64,000 nucleotides of DNA from Yeosuana sp043876835 (GTDB lineage Bacteria > Bacteroidota > Bacteroidia > Flavobacteriales > Flavobacteriaceae), in NCBI RefSeq assembly GCF_043876835.1, contig NZ_JBAWJZ010000004.1:1-64000 (forward strand), read 5' to 3'. Shown here one piece after another: positions 27,058 through 36,760 of this stretch (position 1 is the stretch's first letter; each line of letters opens with the position of its first letter). Made by a program: the position numbers and the translations under genes. Under the pieces are notes generated by a model. The model was given only the letters and a program-made list of their open reading frames with translations. It made no database searches and was not told the origin of the DNA.

Positions 27058-28544
27058 GCCTTTGAAGTTAGAGAGCTCATAAACACATATCCAAAACCTA
27101 AAAACAACATGAGATGAAATGGGAATAGACCAAAATCACCTCCTTGGTTTCCAACTATAAAGGCACTATACATTCCAAAAGCAAAATAAAGCATTAATAA
27201 CCCTTCAAAAATAACATTTAAAGAAATGCCTTTCTTAATGTATTTGTTGCCTTTCCAGCTTTCTTTTAATGAATTGACATTGAATTTAGGAGTACGTATG
27301 AATTCACTTTTTTTACCAAAATGACCTTCTAACACTGCAATAGAATTGTGAAGAGAAAAGCCCATGGCAATAGAGAAGAATGTAAAAAACATTACAATGT
27401 ATTTTATGAAATTTTTTATTCCACTTCCATATATGTTTTTATACATTATCCAATAGCACACAAAGAATATAACAGTACTTATAACAAAGAAACTCATTAC
27501 ATAAAAATAGGGTTTTAAATGCGCATACTCGTTTTTAATATAAAGCATTGGAATGCTTAAAACTGCAACTATAAGAACGTTTAAAAACATGGTGCTATTT
27601 AGAAGATGTAATATACCATGCACTTTTGTTTTGGTTGAAATATTTTCATTCTTTATAAGGCGTAAAAGCATTTTTCTAAAGTTCTCAGCGCCACCTTTAT
27701 TCCATCTAAATTGTTGAGATCTTGCTGCGCTTATTATTATAGGCAATTCAGCAGGTGTTTCAACATCTTCAAGATATTTAAACTTCCAGTTTTTAAGTTG
27801 TGCCCTGTAACTTAAATCAAGGTCTTCAGTTAGAGTATCACCTTCCCAGTTTCCTGCATCGATAATGCAAGATTTTCTCCAAACCCCAGCAGTGCCATTA
27901 AAATTAATGAAATGCCCTTTGCTGTTTCTTCCTACTTGCTCTAAGGTAAAGTGGGCATCTAAAGCAAAAGCTTGAATTTTTGTAAGGAGGGAATAATTTC
28001 TGTTAAGATGTCCCCAACGTGTTTGAACAACCCCGATTTTTTCATTTTTAAAGTAAGGAATGGTTCTTTTTAACCAGTCATTTTTAGGAAGGAAATCCGA
28101 GTCGAAAATAGCTATAAACTCACCTTTGGCAATTTTTAATCCTTCTTTTAAAGCCCCAGCTTTAAAGCCGCTTCTATCAGTTCTGGTGATTTGTTTAATA
28201 TCTAATCCTGTTTGTTTTAGCTTTTCAATTTGCTCAAAAGTTGTTTTTACTGTTTCATCAGTTGAATCATCTAAAACTTGAATTTCTAATTTTTCTTTAG
28301 GGTAATCTATAAGAGCAATGTTATCTAATAAACGCTCCATAACATACATTTCATTATAAACAGGAAGCTGTATGGTTACATATGGAACTTCATCAGGATT
28401 TGAAAAATCAAAAGTCTCAGACTTGTCAATTTTCTTTTTTGAGGAGAGATAATTAAACAATAAATTGAGTTGCGCTAATGCGTACATGAATATTAGCACC
28501 AACGAAATGGTATAAACAATAATGGTTAAAGTAGCAAAAATCAT
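27054..28544 (-). CDS. GT2 processive-type membrane glycosyltransferase (cellulose-synthase-like)
   Basis: 496 residues. An N-terminal membrane segment is followed by a GT-A domain with VTIQLPVYNE, QVLDDSTDET, the DxD-type DSDFLP (near residue 160), TEDLDLS and the QxxRW motif QQFRWNKGG, then four or so C-terminal membrane segments. This is the CESA/CelA-like layout for making a beta-linked glycan or a glycolipid at the inner membrane. No PilZ domain is seen. It overlaps the DPM1-like gene by 4 bp, so the two are coupled. Confidence 0.86.
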   Translation of the reverse strand: MIFATLTIIVYTISLVLIFMYALAQLNLLFNYLSSKKKIDKSETFDFSNPDEVPYVTIQLPVYNEMYVMERLLDNIALIDYPKEKLEIQVLDDSTDETVKTTFEQIEKLKQTGLDIKQITRTDRSGFKAGALKEGLKIAKGEFIAIFDSDFLPKNDWLKRTIPYFKNEKIGVVQTRWGHLNRNYSLLTKIQAFALDAHFTLEQVGRNSKGHFINFNGTAGVWRKSCIIDAGNWEGDTLTEDLDLSYRAQLKNWKFKYLEDVETPAELPIIISAARSQQFRWNKGGAENFRKMLLRLIKNENISTKTKVHGILHLLNSTMFLNVLIVAVLSIPMLYIKNEYAHLKPYFYVMSFFVISTVIFFVCYWIMYKNIYGSGIKNFIKYIVMFFTFFSIAMGFSLHNSIAVLEGHFGKKSEFIRTPKFNVNSLKESWKGNKYIKKGISLNVIFEGLLMLYFAFGMYSAFIVGNQGGDFGLFPFHLMLFLGFGYVFMSSLTSKA

Positions 28545-29233
28545 TTTTTAATACTATATTTAAAAATCCAACCTAAAATTACTAAGCCTGCAAAGATACT
28601 ACCTTTTATTGTTCCTGATACTTTTGAGACGCCAATTCTTTGTCTATATTTTACAGGAATTTCTATGTATGATAATTTTTGTTTAAGAGCTTTCAACTGC
28701 ATCTCAATTGTCCACCCATACGTCTTGTCTCGCATGTGCAAAGCTAATAACTTTTCATATTTTATAGCTCTAAATGGCCCTAAATCTGTAAAACGGGCAT
28801 TGTACAATATTTTCATCAAAAATGTTGCTAGCCAGTTTCCAAAAATCTGTTGAGGTGTCATTGAATTATTTTCCCTCGAAGCTTTAATACGTGCCCCTAT
28901 AACCAAATCAATATCATCATCTATAATAGGTTTTATAAGTTTAGAAAGTTCTTCAGGATAATCGCTATAATCACCATCTAAAAACACAATAATATCTGGT
29001 TTTGTAGATAAATTTGATATATATTCCATTCCTTTTAAACAAGCATAACCGTACCCTTTACTAGTTTCAGTTAATACTGTAGCACCAGCATTTTTAGCGT
29101 TTTTAGCTGTATCATCATTAGAGTTATTGTTGATAACAATAACTTCATCAACAATTTTAGGAATGTCATTAATAACATTTGCTATAGAATTTTCCTCATT
29201 ATAAGCGGGAATGATGACTTTTATGATGGGCAT
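28541..29233 (-). CDS. GT2 dolichyl/polyprenyl-phosphate mannose synthase-like transferase
   Basis: 230 residues: GT-A domain starting KVIIPAYNEENSI, with DxD-type FLDGDYSDYPEE and a C-terminal hydrophobic stretch (FAGLVILGWIFKYS) that may anchor it. It resembles DPM1-like enzymes that load a sugar on a polyprenyl-phosphate. That would fit as donor supply for the GT-C enzyme at 23264, but it is an inference. First gene of its - strand pair. Confidence 0.83.
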   Translation of the reverse strand: MPIIKVIIPAYNEENSIANVINDIPKIVDEVIVINNNSNDDTAKNAKNAGATVLTETSKGYGYACLKGMEYISNLSTKPDIIVFLDGDYSDYPEELSKLIKPIIDDDIDLVIGARIKASRENNSMTPQQIFGNWLATFLMKILYNARFTDLGPFRAIKYEKLLALHMRDKTYGWTIEMQLKALKQKLSYIEIPVKYRQRIGVSKVSGTIKGSIFAGLVILGWIFKYSIKK

Positions 29234-29280
29234 AAAGAATTAACTTTCATGGTGCAAAAGTACGATAATTTATGAATTTT

Positions 29281-30867
29281 TTAACGTTTTAATAAATCTA
29301 TTAAATTAACATTATTTCCTAATAAAATATCATTTGAATTGATGCGTCCTTTAAGACTTCCATTCTCTAGTTTTAAAACACCTCTAGGACAAACTGCTGA
29401 ACAAACACCACATCCAACACAACTAGAACGAACAATATTTTGACCCTTTTGAGCATAAGAACGCACATCTATACCCATTTCGCAGTAAGTGGAGCAATTA
29501 CCACAAGAAATACATTGACCGCCATTGGTGGTTATTCTAAATTTTGAAAATAAGCGTTGTTGAAATCCTAAAATAGCTGCCATTGGACAACCAAATCGGC
29601 ACCAAACCCTGTTTCCTAAAATAGGGTAAAAGCCAGTTCCAATAACACCAGAAAATATAGAACCTATAAAAAGACCATAAGCGGAGCGAAGAGCGCTACC
29701 TTTAATAAAAAATACTTCATTAGTGGTTCCTGTGAAGTGCATGACGAGAAGCAATGCAATCACAGCAAAATAACCAATAGCTCCATATTTGGCATCTTTG
29801 CCCAATTCTTTGCGTTTAAAGGCCATGACTGCTAAAAAAAGCAACGTTAAAAAGCCTATTACCAACCTAATAAAAAGGTTTCTTGTTAACCAGAATTTAT
29901 TGGAATCATACCCCAAATAGGTGTAAACCATAGCTATGGTCATAACCACAGAAAAAACCAAAACGGTATGAATTAGCCATCGTTCCAGTTTCCAAGCCGA
30001 TAGTTTTTTAGAAGATAATTGTCTGAAAGGGTCACCGGCTGTTTCAGCCAAACCACCACAACCGCAAACCCAGGAACAGTACCAACGTTTGCCAAATTTA
30101 TAGGTTAAAATAGGAGTGATTACAAAGATGGATAATATTCCAAAAACAATTAAAGCCAAGCCCAAATTGCCGTTGGACAGAAATCCTTTTACAGACCATT
30201 CATCAAAAATATAATAATTTAAAGGCCAAATACTTTTGAGATCGTAATATGGCAGGTTGGAATTCATGCGATACAAAAATTCTGGTATTAAAAACGCAAA
30301 GCCAAGTTGAAAAAACATGACCGATCCGGTTCTCAATTGCTGATATCTGTTATGGCGATACTTTAAGATAAATTTGTAACCAAAAAACAATATCGCTATT
30401 GTGTATAAAGATCCATAAACAAACCATTGGCTGGCAGGTCTTCCGCTTAATAAATTGCTTAAAGGGTCAAATAAGGAAATCAATCCAGTATTTGGGGCGC
30501 CATTTTTACCAAGACCCAACAATTGTGGAAAAAAGTAAAGAACAATATAAAACGACGTTAAAATTATGCCAGTTGCCCAGCCCAAAACACCTCTTGAAGA
30601 GATGGATTTAAACCAAACGCCATCATTTTTTATGCCTTTTGATTTATTTAAATAAGCATTGTTTGAAAATAATATAATACTAACAGCTATGAATCCTAGA
30701 GCAAGAGATAAAACTAGACCCTGATTAGGTAAGTGAATGTTTAAAAGTGCTAAAACCAAAATAAAAAGCCCTAAAACCCCAATAAAAAATGAAATTTTTT
30801 GCTTTCTTGTTAAATCTTTGGCATCCGGTTTAGCTAAAGACATGCTTTCTTGTAATTTATGATTCAT
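29281..30867 (-). CDS. Membrane polyferredoxin (NapH/NosR-like 4Fe-4S protein)
   Basis: 528 residues with about nine membrane segments and a cytoplasmic Cys-rich tail. Cysteine motifs: CSWVCGCGG and CRFGCPMA in membrane-proximal loops, then two 4Fe-4S sites CISCGNCSTYC and CVGCGVCSAVC. Such proteins pass electrons across or along the membrane. It starts 1 bp after the flavoprotein gene ends, so the two probably form one redox pathway. Its electron acceptor is not visible in the window; the arsenosugar cluster is the nearest candidate process. Confidence 0.84.
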   Translation of the reverse strand: MNHKLQESMSLAKPDAKDLTRKQKISFFIGVLGLFILVLALLNIHLPNQGLVLSLALGFIAVSIILFSNNAYLNKSKGIKNDGVWFKSISSRGVLGWATGIILTSFYIVLYFFPQLLGLGKNGAPNTGLISLFDPLSNLLSGRPASQWFVYGSLYTIAILFFGYKFILKYRHNRYQQLRTGSVMFFQLGFAFLIPEFLYRMNSNLPYYDLKSIWPLNYYIFDEWSVKGFLSNGNLGLALIVFGILSIFVITPILTYKFGKRWYCSWVCGCGGLAETAGDPFRQLSSKKLSAWKLERWLIHTVLVFSVVMTIAMVYTYLGYDSNKFWLTRNLFIRLVIGFLTLLFLAVMAFKRKELGKDAKYGAIGYFAVIALLLVMHFTGTTNEVFFIKGSALRSAYGLFIGSIFSGVIGTGFYPILGNRVWCRFGCPMAAILGFQQRLFSKFRITTNGGQCISCGNCSTYCEMGIDVRSYAQKGQNIVRSSCVGCGVCSAVCPRGVLKLENGSLKGRINSNDILLGNNVNLIDLLKR

Positions 30868-30868
30868 C

Positions 30869-32167
30869 TTATATGTTTTGTAACTGATTTTTATAAGTTG
30901 TTTTTATCTCTGTTTCAAAATGGGTATAGAATTCTGGATCAAAATTAGCTTCGCTTAAATGGTCAATAACGTAATCAACGTCACGTTTTTCATTTAGCCA
31001 GGTATTGAAAACTTCATGCCTCATTCGCATCCCAAAAGTGTTTATCCCTATGAATTCATTGGTAAGTGTATTATATTCTATAGTAATGCATTTGGTATCA
31101 TCATTATGTTTCCAATGAAAATGGGCATGGTTTTCCTTTGGTTTTGCAAATACCCAACCATAAGTTTGGTACTCGATATCAAAAAACTTGGCAGAATTAA
31201 ACCAATGACCCGGGTTGTAAGGTATTCTGTTTCCACAAATGGTTTGAGCTACAATTTCTCCCATCATGCGTCCGGTGTACCAAACGGCCTCAACAGGTCT
31301 TCGGTTTCCTATTGGGAGACGTTGTTCCGCACAATCGCCAATAGCATAGACGTCGGGGATATTGGTTTCAAGAAACCTGTTTACCAAAACGCCTCTATTT
31401 GTTTCAATATTTGAAGATTTAACAAACGCAATATTTGGTGTAACGCCTGCAGTTAAACCAACAACATTGCACACAATTTCTTCACCCGTCTCTTCAATAA
31501 TCACTGATTTGGCCCGTCCATTTTCATCAGATTTTATTTCCTTTAAATTGCATGATAATCTTAAATCTATGTGATGGTTTTTTATATGTCTGTTTATCAT
31601 TTGGCTCTCGCCATTGGGTAAAACACCATCCCAAAAACTATTTTCTCTCACCAAAAAAGTTACGGAAATGTTTCTTGAAGAGAGCATTTCGGCCAATTCA
31701 ATGCCAATAAGACCACCACCAACAATAACGGCTCGTTTACAATTGGTATTATTGGGGGCATATTGTTCAAGAGCCTCTAAATCTTGCTTATGGTACATGC
31801 CAAAAACTCCTTGCAAGTCTTGCCCCGGCCAACCAAACTTATTTGATTTGCTGCCTGTAGCTATAATAAGTTTATCATAGCTTAACGTATTTCCTGTTTC
31901 AAAATGAAGGGTTTTAGTGTCGGTATCAATGGTTTTTACAAATCCATTAACAAGTTCTATGCTGTTCTTTTTCCAAAAGTCATTTTCGTAAGGTTGTGTA
32001 AGTTCAAATGTCATATGCCCCATATACACATACATAAGTGCTGTTCTTGAGAAAAAATAATCGGTTTCAGATGAAATAATGGAGATTTTTTTGGAGGAGT
32101 GTTTTCTAATATGTCTGGCGGCAGTAACGCCTGAAATTCCGTTTCCAATGATAACAATATGTTCCAT
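30869..32167 (-). CDS. FAD/NAD(P)-dependent pyridine nucleotide-disulfide-type oxidoreductase
   Basis: The ATG at 32167 gives 432 residues beginning MEHIVIIGNGISGVTAARH, the FAD Rossmann motif at the very N terminus; an upstream start at 32197 would add ten residues before it. The second dinucleotide motif is VIVGGGLIGIELAEML and the C-terminal FAD contact is VYAIGDCAE. It resembles NirB-type or rubredoxin-reductase-like flavoproteins with an extended C-terminal part. Probably feeds electrons into the following membrane polyferredoxin. Confidence 0.87.
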   Translation of the reverse strand: MEHIVIIGNGISGVTAARHIRKHSSKKISIISSETDYFFSRTALMYVYMGHMTFELTQPYENDFWKKNSIELVNGFVKTIDTDTKTLHFETGNTLSYDKLIIATGSKSNKFGWPGQDLQGVFGMYHKQDLEALEQYAPNNTNCKRAVIVGGGLIGIELAEMLSSRNISVTFLVRENSFWDGVLPNGESQMINRHIKNHHIDLRLSCNLKEIKSDENGRAKSVIIEETGEEIVCNVVGLTAGVTPNIAFVKSSNIETNRGVLVNRFLETNIPDVYAIGDCAEQRLPIGNRRPVEAVWYTGRMMGEIVAQTICGNRIPYNPGHWFNSAKFFDIEYQTYGWVFAKPKENHAHFHWKHNDDTKCITIEYNTLTNEFIGINTFGMRMRHEVFNTWLNEKRDVDYVIDHLSEANFDPEFYTHFETEIKTTYKNQLQNI

Positions 32168-32260
32168 AAAGTTTATTAATTGTTGATTTTGTCGCAAGAT
32201 ATTTTAAAACCTTAATTATATTTTAGTAGTTTGTTTAAATTTAAGCATTAATTTAAATTT

Positions 32261-33268
32261 ATGAAGCCACTTTTGAAAGTTTGTTTATTTATTGTATTAT
32301 GTGGGTGTGCCATGACATTACATTATCCTGAGAAAATAAATGGGGTAGGGTATGTGGCTTCAAAGGATTCTATTTCATCTAAACACATAAAACCGATATT
32401 GTATGTTCATGCCAATTATGCCTCGGTGATGCCTTTTGGTTTTATTAGGGAAGTATCACACCCAGAAATTCAATATAATTCAAGCAGACAATGGTTTGGA
32501 GAAACACAAGCAGGGGTGAGACAATATATTCTGGAATTAAAAAAGGAAGGAATTAAAATCATGATGAAACCTCAAATCTGGGTTTGGAGGGGTGAATTCA
32601 CGGGAGAAATTAAAATGACCAACGAAAACGATTGGAAGATTTTAGAAGCATCTTACACTAAATTCATATTAGACTATGCTGGAGTAGCACAAAAAACCAA
32701 AGTGGAGATTTTTTGTATTGGCACTGAATTGGAAAGTTTTGTAAAAGAGCGACCAGAATATTGGAAATATTTGATTACACAAATACGAAACGTATATCAT
32801 GGAAAACTCACGTATGCAGCTAATTGGAATGAATATAATAAAACACCCTTTTGGGATGACTTAGACTATATAGGTATTGATGGGTATTTTCCCATAAGTG
32901 ATTTAAAAACACCTTCGATTGAAGACTGTAAATTAGGCTTAGAACGCTGGAAGACTGAGATAAAAGGGTATTATGATACCTATAAAAAGCCAATTTTATT
33001 TACTGAATTCGGGTATAGAAGTGTGGATTTTACAGGAAAAGAGCCATGGCGTTCTGATAGGGACATGAACTCGGTTAACCTAGACGCTCAAGCAAATGCC
33101 CTAAACGCTTTTTTTGAAATGTTTTGGCAAGAGGACTGGGTTGCAGGAGGTTTTATATGGAAGTGGCATCATAATCATGAACACGCAGGAGGTAAAGATA
33201 ATTCACGGTTTACACCACAAAACAAACCGGCAGAAATGATTATGAAAAATGCTTTTTTGCAAAACTAA
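32261..33268 (+). CDS. GH113-like glycoside hydrolase lipoprotein
   Basis: 335 residues with a lipoprotein signal (VLCGC, Cys near 14-16). The TIM barrel carries the two GH113 catalytic Glu candidates: E156 in GTELESF and E249 in LFTEFGYRS. GH113 members are endo-beta-1,4-mannanases, though many homologues are uncharacterised and could use other beta-glycosides. It is a lone + strand gene inside a long - strand region; its stop overlaps the convergent gene by 4 bp. Confidence 0.8.
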   Translation: MKPLLKVCLFIVLCGCAMTLHYPEKINGVGYVASKDSISSKHIKPILYVHANYASVMPFGFIREVSHPEIQYNSSRQWFGETQAGVRQYILELKKEGIKIMMKPQIWVWRGEFTGEIKMTNENDWKILEASYTKFILDYAGVAQKTKVEIFCIGTELESFVKERPEYWKYLITQIRNVYHGKLTYAANWNEYNKTPFWDDLDYIGIDGYFPISDLKTPSIEDCKLGLERWKTEIKGYYDTYKKPILFTEFGYRSVDFTGKEPWRSDRDMNSVNLDAQANALNAFFEMFWQEDWVAGGFIWKWHHNHEHAGGKDNSRFTPQNKPAEMIMKNAFLQN

Positions 33269-33957
33269 GTAATATGTTTTTTGTAGTAGCTGTGCAATTC
33301 ATAGGCATTTGCCCCTAGCCAATGTTTTAAATGAATCCTAAAAAAGTGATATTGTAGTCTCCAAACTCCAAGCCTTTTATATAATCTGGCCGATGTGATG
33401 AGGTCTTTTTGAATGACTTTAAATTGGCGAATAGCATATAGTTTTTTGATAAACACATTGTCTTCATAAATAATATATTGCTCATCATACCCACCAAGAG
33501 AATTAAATAATGAGGTTGTTATAAAAAGGCTTTGGTCGCCTCCTCTGCAAGCTATCCAATTAAACCTTGTTAACCAACCTGCCAAACGCATCCACCAATG
33601 ATTGCTGTCAAATCTCATTTTAAAACACCCCGAAAGATTCCCCTTTTCAACTTCATTGATGATGAGTTTGTCAAAGTTTTTTGGAGGAAAGGAATCGGCA
33701 TGCAAAAAATACAGAATGGAGCCGGTTGTGTGTTTGGCTCCCAAGTTCATTTGTTTGGCTCTTCCTTTTCCAGAAGTGATTAAAAAAACAGGTTCAAATT
33801 TTGAGGCAATGGCAGTGGTTTTGTCTGTGCTACCTCCATCAACAACAATCAACTCAGCAATGTTTTCTTTGGAGGACGATTCTATTAAATGATTGAGTAG
33901 TTTTGCAAGAGTTTCAGCTTCATTTAAAACGGGAATAATGATAGAAATCTTATTCAT
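33265..33957 (-). CDS. GT2 glycosyltransferase, arsenosugar type (TIGR04283)
   Basis: 230 residues starting NKISIIIPVLNEAETLAKLLNHL, with VVDGGSTDKT and the DxD-like FLHADSFPP. Short, soluble GT2 enzymes of this form are the TIGR04283 group that co-occurs with arsenosugar genes, and here it is the last gene of that cluster. It presumably adds or extends the sugar or glycerol part of an arsenosugar. It overlaps the DUF547 gene by 8 bp. Confidence 0.85.
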   Translation of the reverse strand: MNKISIIIPVLNEAETLAKLLNHLIESSSKENIAELIVVDGGSTDKTTAIASKFEPVFLITSGKGRAKQMNLGAKHTTGSILYFLHADSFPPKNFDKLIINEVEKGNLSGCFKMRFDSNHWWMRLAGWLTRFNWIACRGGDQSLFITTSLFNSLGGYDEQYIIYEDNVFIKKLYAIRQFKVIQKDLITSARLYKRLGVWRLQYHFFRIHLKHWLGANAYELHSYYKKHIT

Positions 33958-34651
33958 TTAAGTTCCAATTGTAGTCTTTAAATTTGACCTTTGCGTCTTT
34001 TGAAATGTTAATTTGAGAATATTGATTTAAAAAAGCAATTAAATCACCATTTTTTTTGAAATCCTTTGGAAACCATTGAAAAATTTTTGAAAGATATAGA
34101 TGTTTTTCAGAGATATCATTTTTTGTGTTATCTGAAAGGAATTCCTTAGCCGCATAGGATAATTGAACGTCTAATTTTGAAGCAATAAGGGCCTCGTTTT
34201 GCAATTTAGGGCAAGAAACTGAGGCACAAACAATAGCAAAATGGATTCTGGGTTCTTCCATTTTTCTTAAAATATTGTGCTCTATATGATTTAAAGATAA
34301 GGTTTCACCACCAATAGTGATAAAGTTTATGTCCCAAGGATTTTCAATGTCTTTTATACTTTTTAACGGATAATTATCTATAATCAATTTTACAGTAAAC
34401 GCATTGTAGGCATTAATCCAATAGGCTAAGGTTTCATTTTTTGACCAACGCTCATCTGGTGTTGTTTTGCTTAAAGCTAGTAAATATTTGTCAAGCTTAT
34501 CATGGTTTTCCTTAATGGCTTTATAATTAACATGGCCATCACTTGAGACATATTCTTTTAAGATTGAATTCCATATGGCATGGTCAAAATTTTGGGACTG
34601 AATAGTGAAGCTTAAAAGGATAAAAAAGATAGAAACGAAAACTTTCATCAT
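33950..34651 (-). CDS. DUF547 secreted protein
   Basis: The start at 34651 (or the next Met at 34648) gives about 233 residues beginning MKVFVSIFFILLSF, a signal peptide; a longer in-frame extension would overlap the sterol-desaturase stop and lacks sense. The DUF547 core shows ETLAYWINAYNAFTVKLI, HIEHNILR and IHFAIVCASVSCPKL. The fold contains Cys/His positions resembling a papain- or transglutaminase-like site; activity is unknown. Found with the arsenosugar genes and overlaps the following GT2 gene by 8 bp. Confidence 0.83.
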   Translation of the reverse strand: MMKVFVSIFFILLSFTIQSQNFDHAIWNSILKEYVSSDGHVNYKAIKENHDKLDKYLLALSKTTPDERWSKNETLAYWINAYNAFTVKLIIDNYPLKSIKDIENPWDINFITIGGETLSLNHIEHNILRKMEEPRIHFAIVCASVSCPKLQNEALIASKLDVQLSYAAKEFLSDNTKNDISEKHLYLSKIFQWFPKDFKKNGDLIAFLNQYSQINISKDAKVKFKDYNWNLNE

Positions 34652-34661
34652 GGTTTTTTGT

Positions 34662-35399
34662 TTAAGGGATAGAGTTCTTGATTGGCAAAATCTTTGGGAA
34701 ATATTCATCGCCTTCAAATCCCAATTCAATATCTCTGCCGTTATATGGAATGTAATATGTTTTAAAAAGATAATCCCAAAGGCTTAATGTAATCCCATAA
34801 TTAACACCATATTTATTGCTATAGGGCAATTCCTTGGCATGATGCCAAATATGCATTTTTGGGTTGTTAGGTAGGTATTTTAAGATTCCGTAATTCCAGC
34901 CCAAATTGGCGTGATTTAAATGGCCTATGGCGATGTTGAAAAAATAAATAAAAGCCACATCTTGTGCGTTGAAACCACGAATGATGGACAAGGGAACATA
35001 AAGTAATGATTTGTAAACAACAGGCTCCATCCAATGATACCCTAAATGGGCAGCAAACCCCATTTGTTTTACGGAGTGGTGCACTTTATGGAAATCCCAT
35101 AATATGGGGACTCTATGCAATAATCTATGGGTGTTCCATTGCACAAAATCTGTAACGATAAAAAACATGAATAGGCCTAAGGCTTTTGGTAAATCATCTA
35201 CATCGAAAAGCTGAAAATTGGAAACAGATAATCCAACGGTTTTCAAAATGTCGTTGAAAAATTCGGCAACCGTATTAGACAAAGCTATTAAAACAATAAG
35301 ATTGAGGATAAAGAAATTAAAAAACATGTAAAAGGCATCCAACCAAAAATCTTTTCTGAATATTGACTGGTTTTTTCGCCAAGGGAAAATCATTTCCAA
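34662..35399 (-). CDS. Sterol-desaturase/fatty-acid-hydroxylase family membrane protein, start uncertain
   Basis: From TTG 35399 the protein has 245 residues with four or so membrane segments and the di-iron histidine boxes HRLLHRV, HKVHHS, NHANLGW and MHIWHHAKE. The frame stays open upstream to a TAG at 35538-35540, and the extra 45 codons add a plausible first membrane segment (FYGLILISLFAWG) but contain no ATG. The true start may be a non-ATG codon such as ATC 35534. Family members use O2 to hydroxylate or desaturate lipids, and an arsenolipid or arsenosugar role is conceivable from context. It follows the phosphate-transporter stop directly. Confidence 0.8.
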   Translation of the reverse strand: MEMIFPWRKNQSIFRKDFWLDAFYMFFNFFILNLIVLIALSNTVAEFFNDILKTVGLSVSNFQLFDVDDLPKALGLFMFFIVTDFVQWNTHRLLHRVPILWDFHKVHHSVKQMGFAAHLGYHWMEPVVYKSLLYVPLSIIRGFNAQDVAFIYFFNIAIGHLNHANLGWNYGILKYLPNNPKMHIWHHAKELPYSNKYGVNYGITLSLWDYLFKTYYIPYNGRDIELGFEGDEYFPKILPIKNSIP

Positions 35400-35541
35400 C
35401 CCCCAAGCAAATAAGGAGATTAAGATTAACCCATAAAAATAGTTATCCCAATGGTTAAAGGAAATAAGCTCATTTTTGAGGTAATTCCAATACCCTAAAT
35501 AGGAATGTTTTATGATGTCTATGTATTTTTCGATAACCTAA

Positions 35542-36657
35542 TTAAATAAATGTTTCTAGCAATTTAAAAAGTATAGCAGTTATAACAGCAGCCAATGGCA
35601 ATGTTAATACCCAAGATAATAATATTTTTCCAATCATTTTATAATCGGCTTTTTTAGTTACTTTGCCAATTCCAAAAATAGAACCCACAGAAACATGTGT
35701 GGTAGAAACAGGTAACCCATGAATACTGGCTGTTGTTACTAATAGGCCGGTTATTAAGTTTGCAGTAAACCCTTGCCCTGAATTCATAGGAGTTATTTTT
35801 TTACTCATAGTAACCCCTACTTTTTTGGCGTTTATCAGTCCACCTAAAGCCATGACTGTGGCTATAATGATTATACTCCATTTGATGTCAATGGTATTAA
35901 AGATTAAAAGTAACCCCACTATTTTTGGGGTGTCATTCAATCCGCGGGCAAAACTCACTATTCCGGCACTCAAGTAATGTAAGGTGTCTAAAACCTTTTG
36001 AGAGTTTAACCCCAAAATTTCACCATGGTAGGTTTCTGTTTTATTTCTAATGGTAGCCTCTAAGGTTTCATTGGTTTTTAATGCGATAGTACTGTCTATA
36101 TTAAAAGTATCTAAGGGCACCTGTTGCTTTTTATGAATGCTTAGCTTTGTTTTTTTAGTGATGCCCATTTTTTTTCTTAAATATCTGAATAAAATATAAA
36201 TGATATAACTGATGACAGCTGCCATTAAAGGGCTTACCAATAAAGGCATCAAAAAGGTGTTTCCTAACTTTTCAAAATTGAATTGATCACCAATAGCCAT
36301 AATGCCGGCTCCAAAAAGGGCTCCAACCAACCCGTGTGTTGTAGAAATTGGCATGCCAATTTTTGTTGCCAAAAAAACAGTTAACGCGGCACCAAAGGCA
36401 ATAGAAATTGCAAAAACAGGCATACCTATCAGTTCATTGGGCACCAAGCCTTTACCGGAAAAATTTTTCACTAACTCTTTGGCGAAAAAAATAGCAGCAA
36501 TCGAACCTGAAAATGTAGTTACAGTAGCCCAATTAATTGCATTTTTATAATTTGTAGTACCACTGCCAAAAAGAGTAGCCACTCCTTTAAAATTATCATT
36601 TGCACCATTACTATAAGCCAAAAAACAGGCAGAAATGAATAGAAGTATTAAAAGCAT
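35542..36657 (-). CDS. pit: Inorganic phosphate transporter, PiT family
   Basis: 371 residues, about ten membrane segments with a cytoplasmic loop (about 170-225). Both PiT half-repeats carry their signature: SNGANDNFKGVATL at the N terminus and RGLNDTPKIVGLLL in the second half. It imports phosphate, and arsenate as an analogue, with cations. Its position between ArsM and other arsenosugar genes suggests it handles arsenate or phosphate in that pathway; this is inferred. Confidence 0.92.
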   Translation of the reverse strand: MLLILLFISACFLAYSNGANDNFKGVATLFGSGTTNYKNAINWATVTTFSGSIAAIFFAKELVKNFSGKGLVPNELIGMPVFAISIAFGAALTVFLATKIGMPISTTHGLVGALFGAGIMAIGDQFNFEKLGNTFLMPLLVSPLMAAVISYIIYILFRYLRKKMGITKKTKLSIHKKQQVPLDTFNIDSTIALKTNETLEATIRNKTETYHGEILGLNSQKVLDTLHYLSAGIVSFARGLNDTPKIVGLLLIFNTIDIKWSIIIIATVMALGGLINAKKVGVTMSKKITPMNSGQGFTANLITGLLVTTASIHGLPVSTTHVSVGSIFGIGKVTKKADYKMIGKILLSWVLTLPLAAVITAILFKLLETFI

Positions 36658-36714
36658 AAATATGATTTATACTGAAGTTTGACGGAATAAGATAAGAATG
36701 CTTACTTAAAAGAA

Positions 36715-36735
36715 GAGCGTTTAACAAAAACGCCC
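36715..36735 (-). terminator. Hairpin after arsM
   Basis: GAGCGTTT (36715-36722) pairs with AAACGCCC (36728-36735) around a 5-nt loop, with one GU pair. On the - strand it is followed by a T-rich run, so it could end the arsM transcript before the phosphate transporter gene. Confidence 0.45.
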
Positions 36736-36760
36736 TTTAATTAACTTTTGAAAAATTGTA

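Noticed and set aside
31016..31880. Open frames of 70-130 codons opposite the FAD oxidoreductase
   Set aside because: They are antisense to a gene with clear motifs, show no family pattern and look like codon-bias shadows.
27054..33268. Four-base stop overlaps of convergent genes (27054-27057, 33265-33268) as signs of fusion or frameshift
   Set aside because: Both gene pairs end at natural C termini for their families; such overlaps are ordinary in compact genomes.
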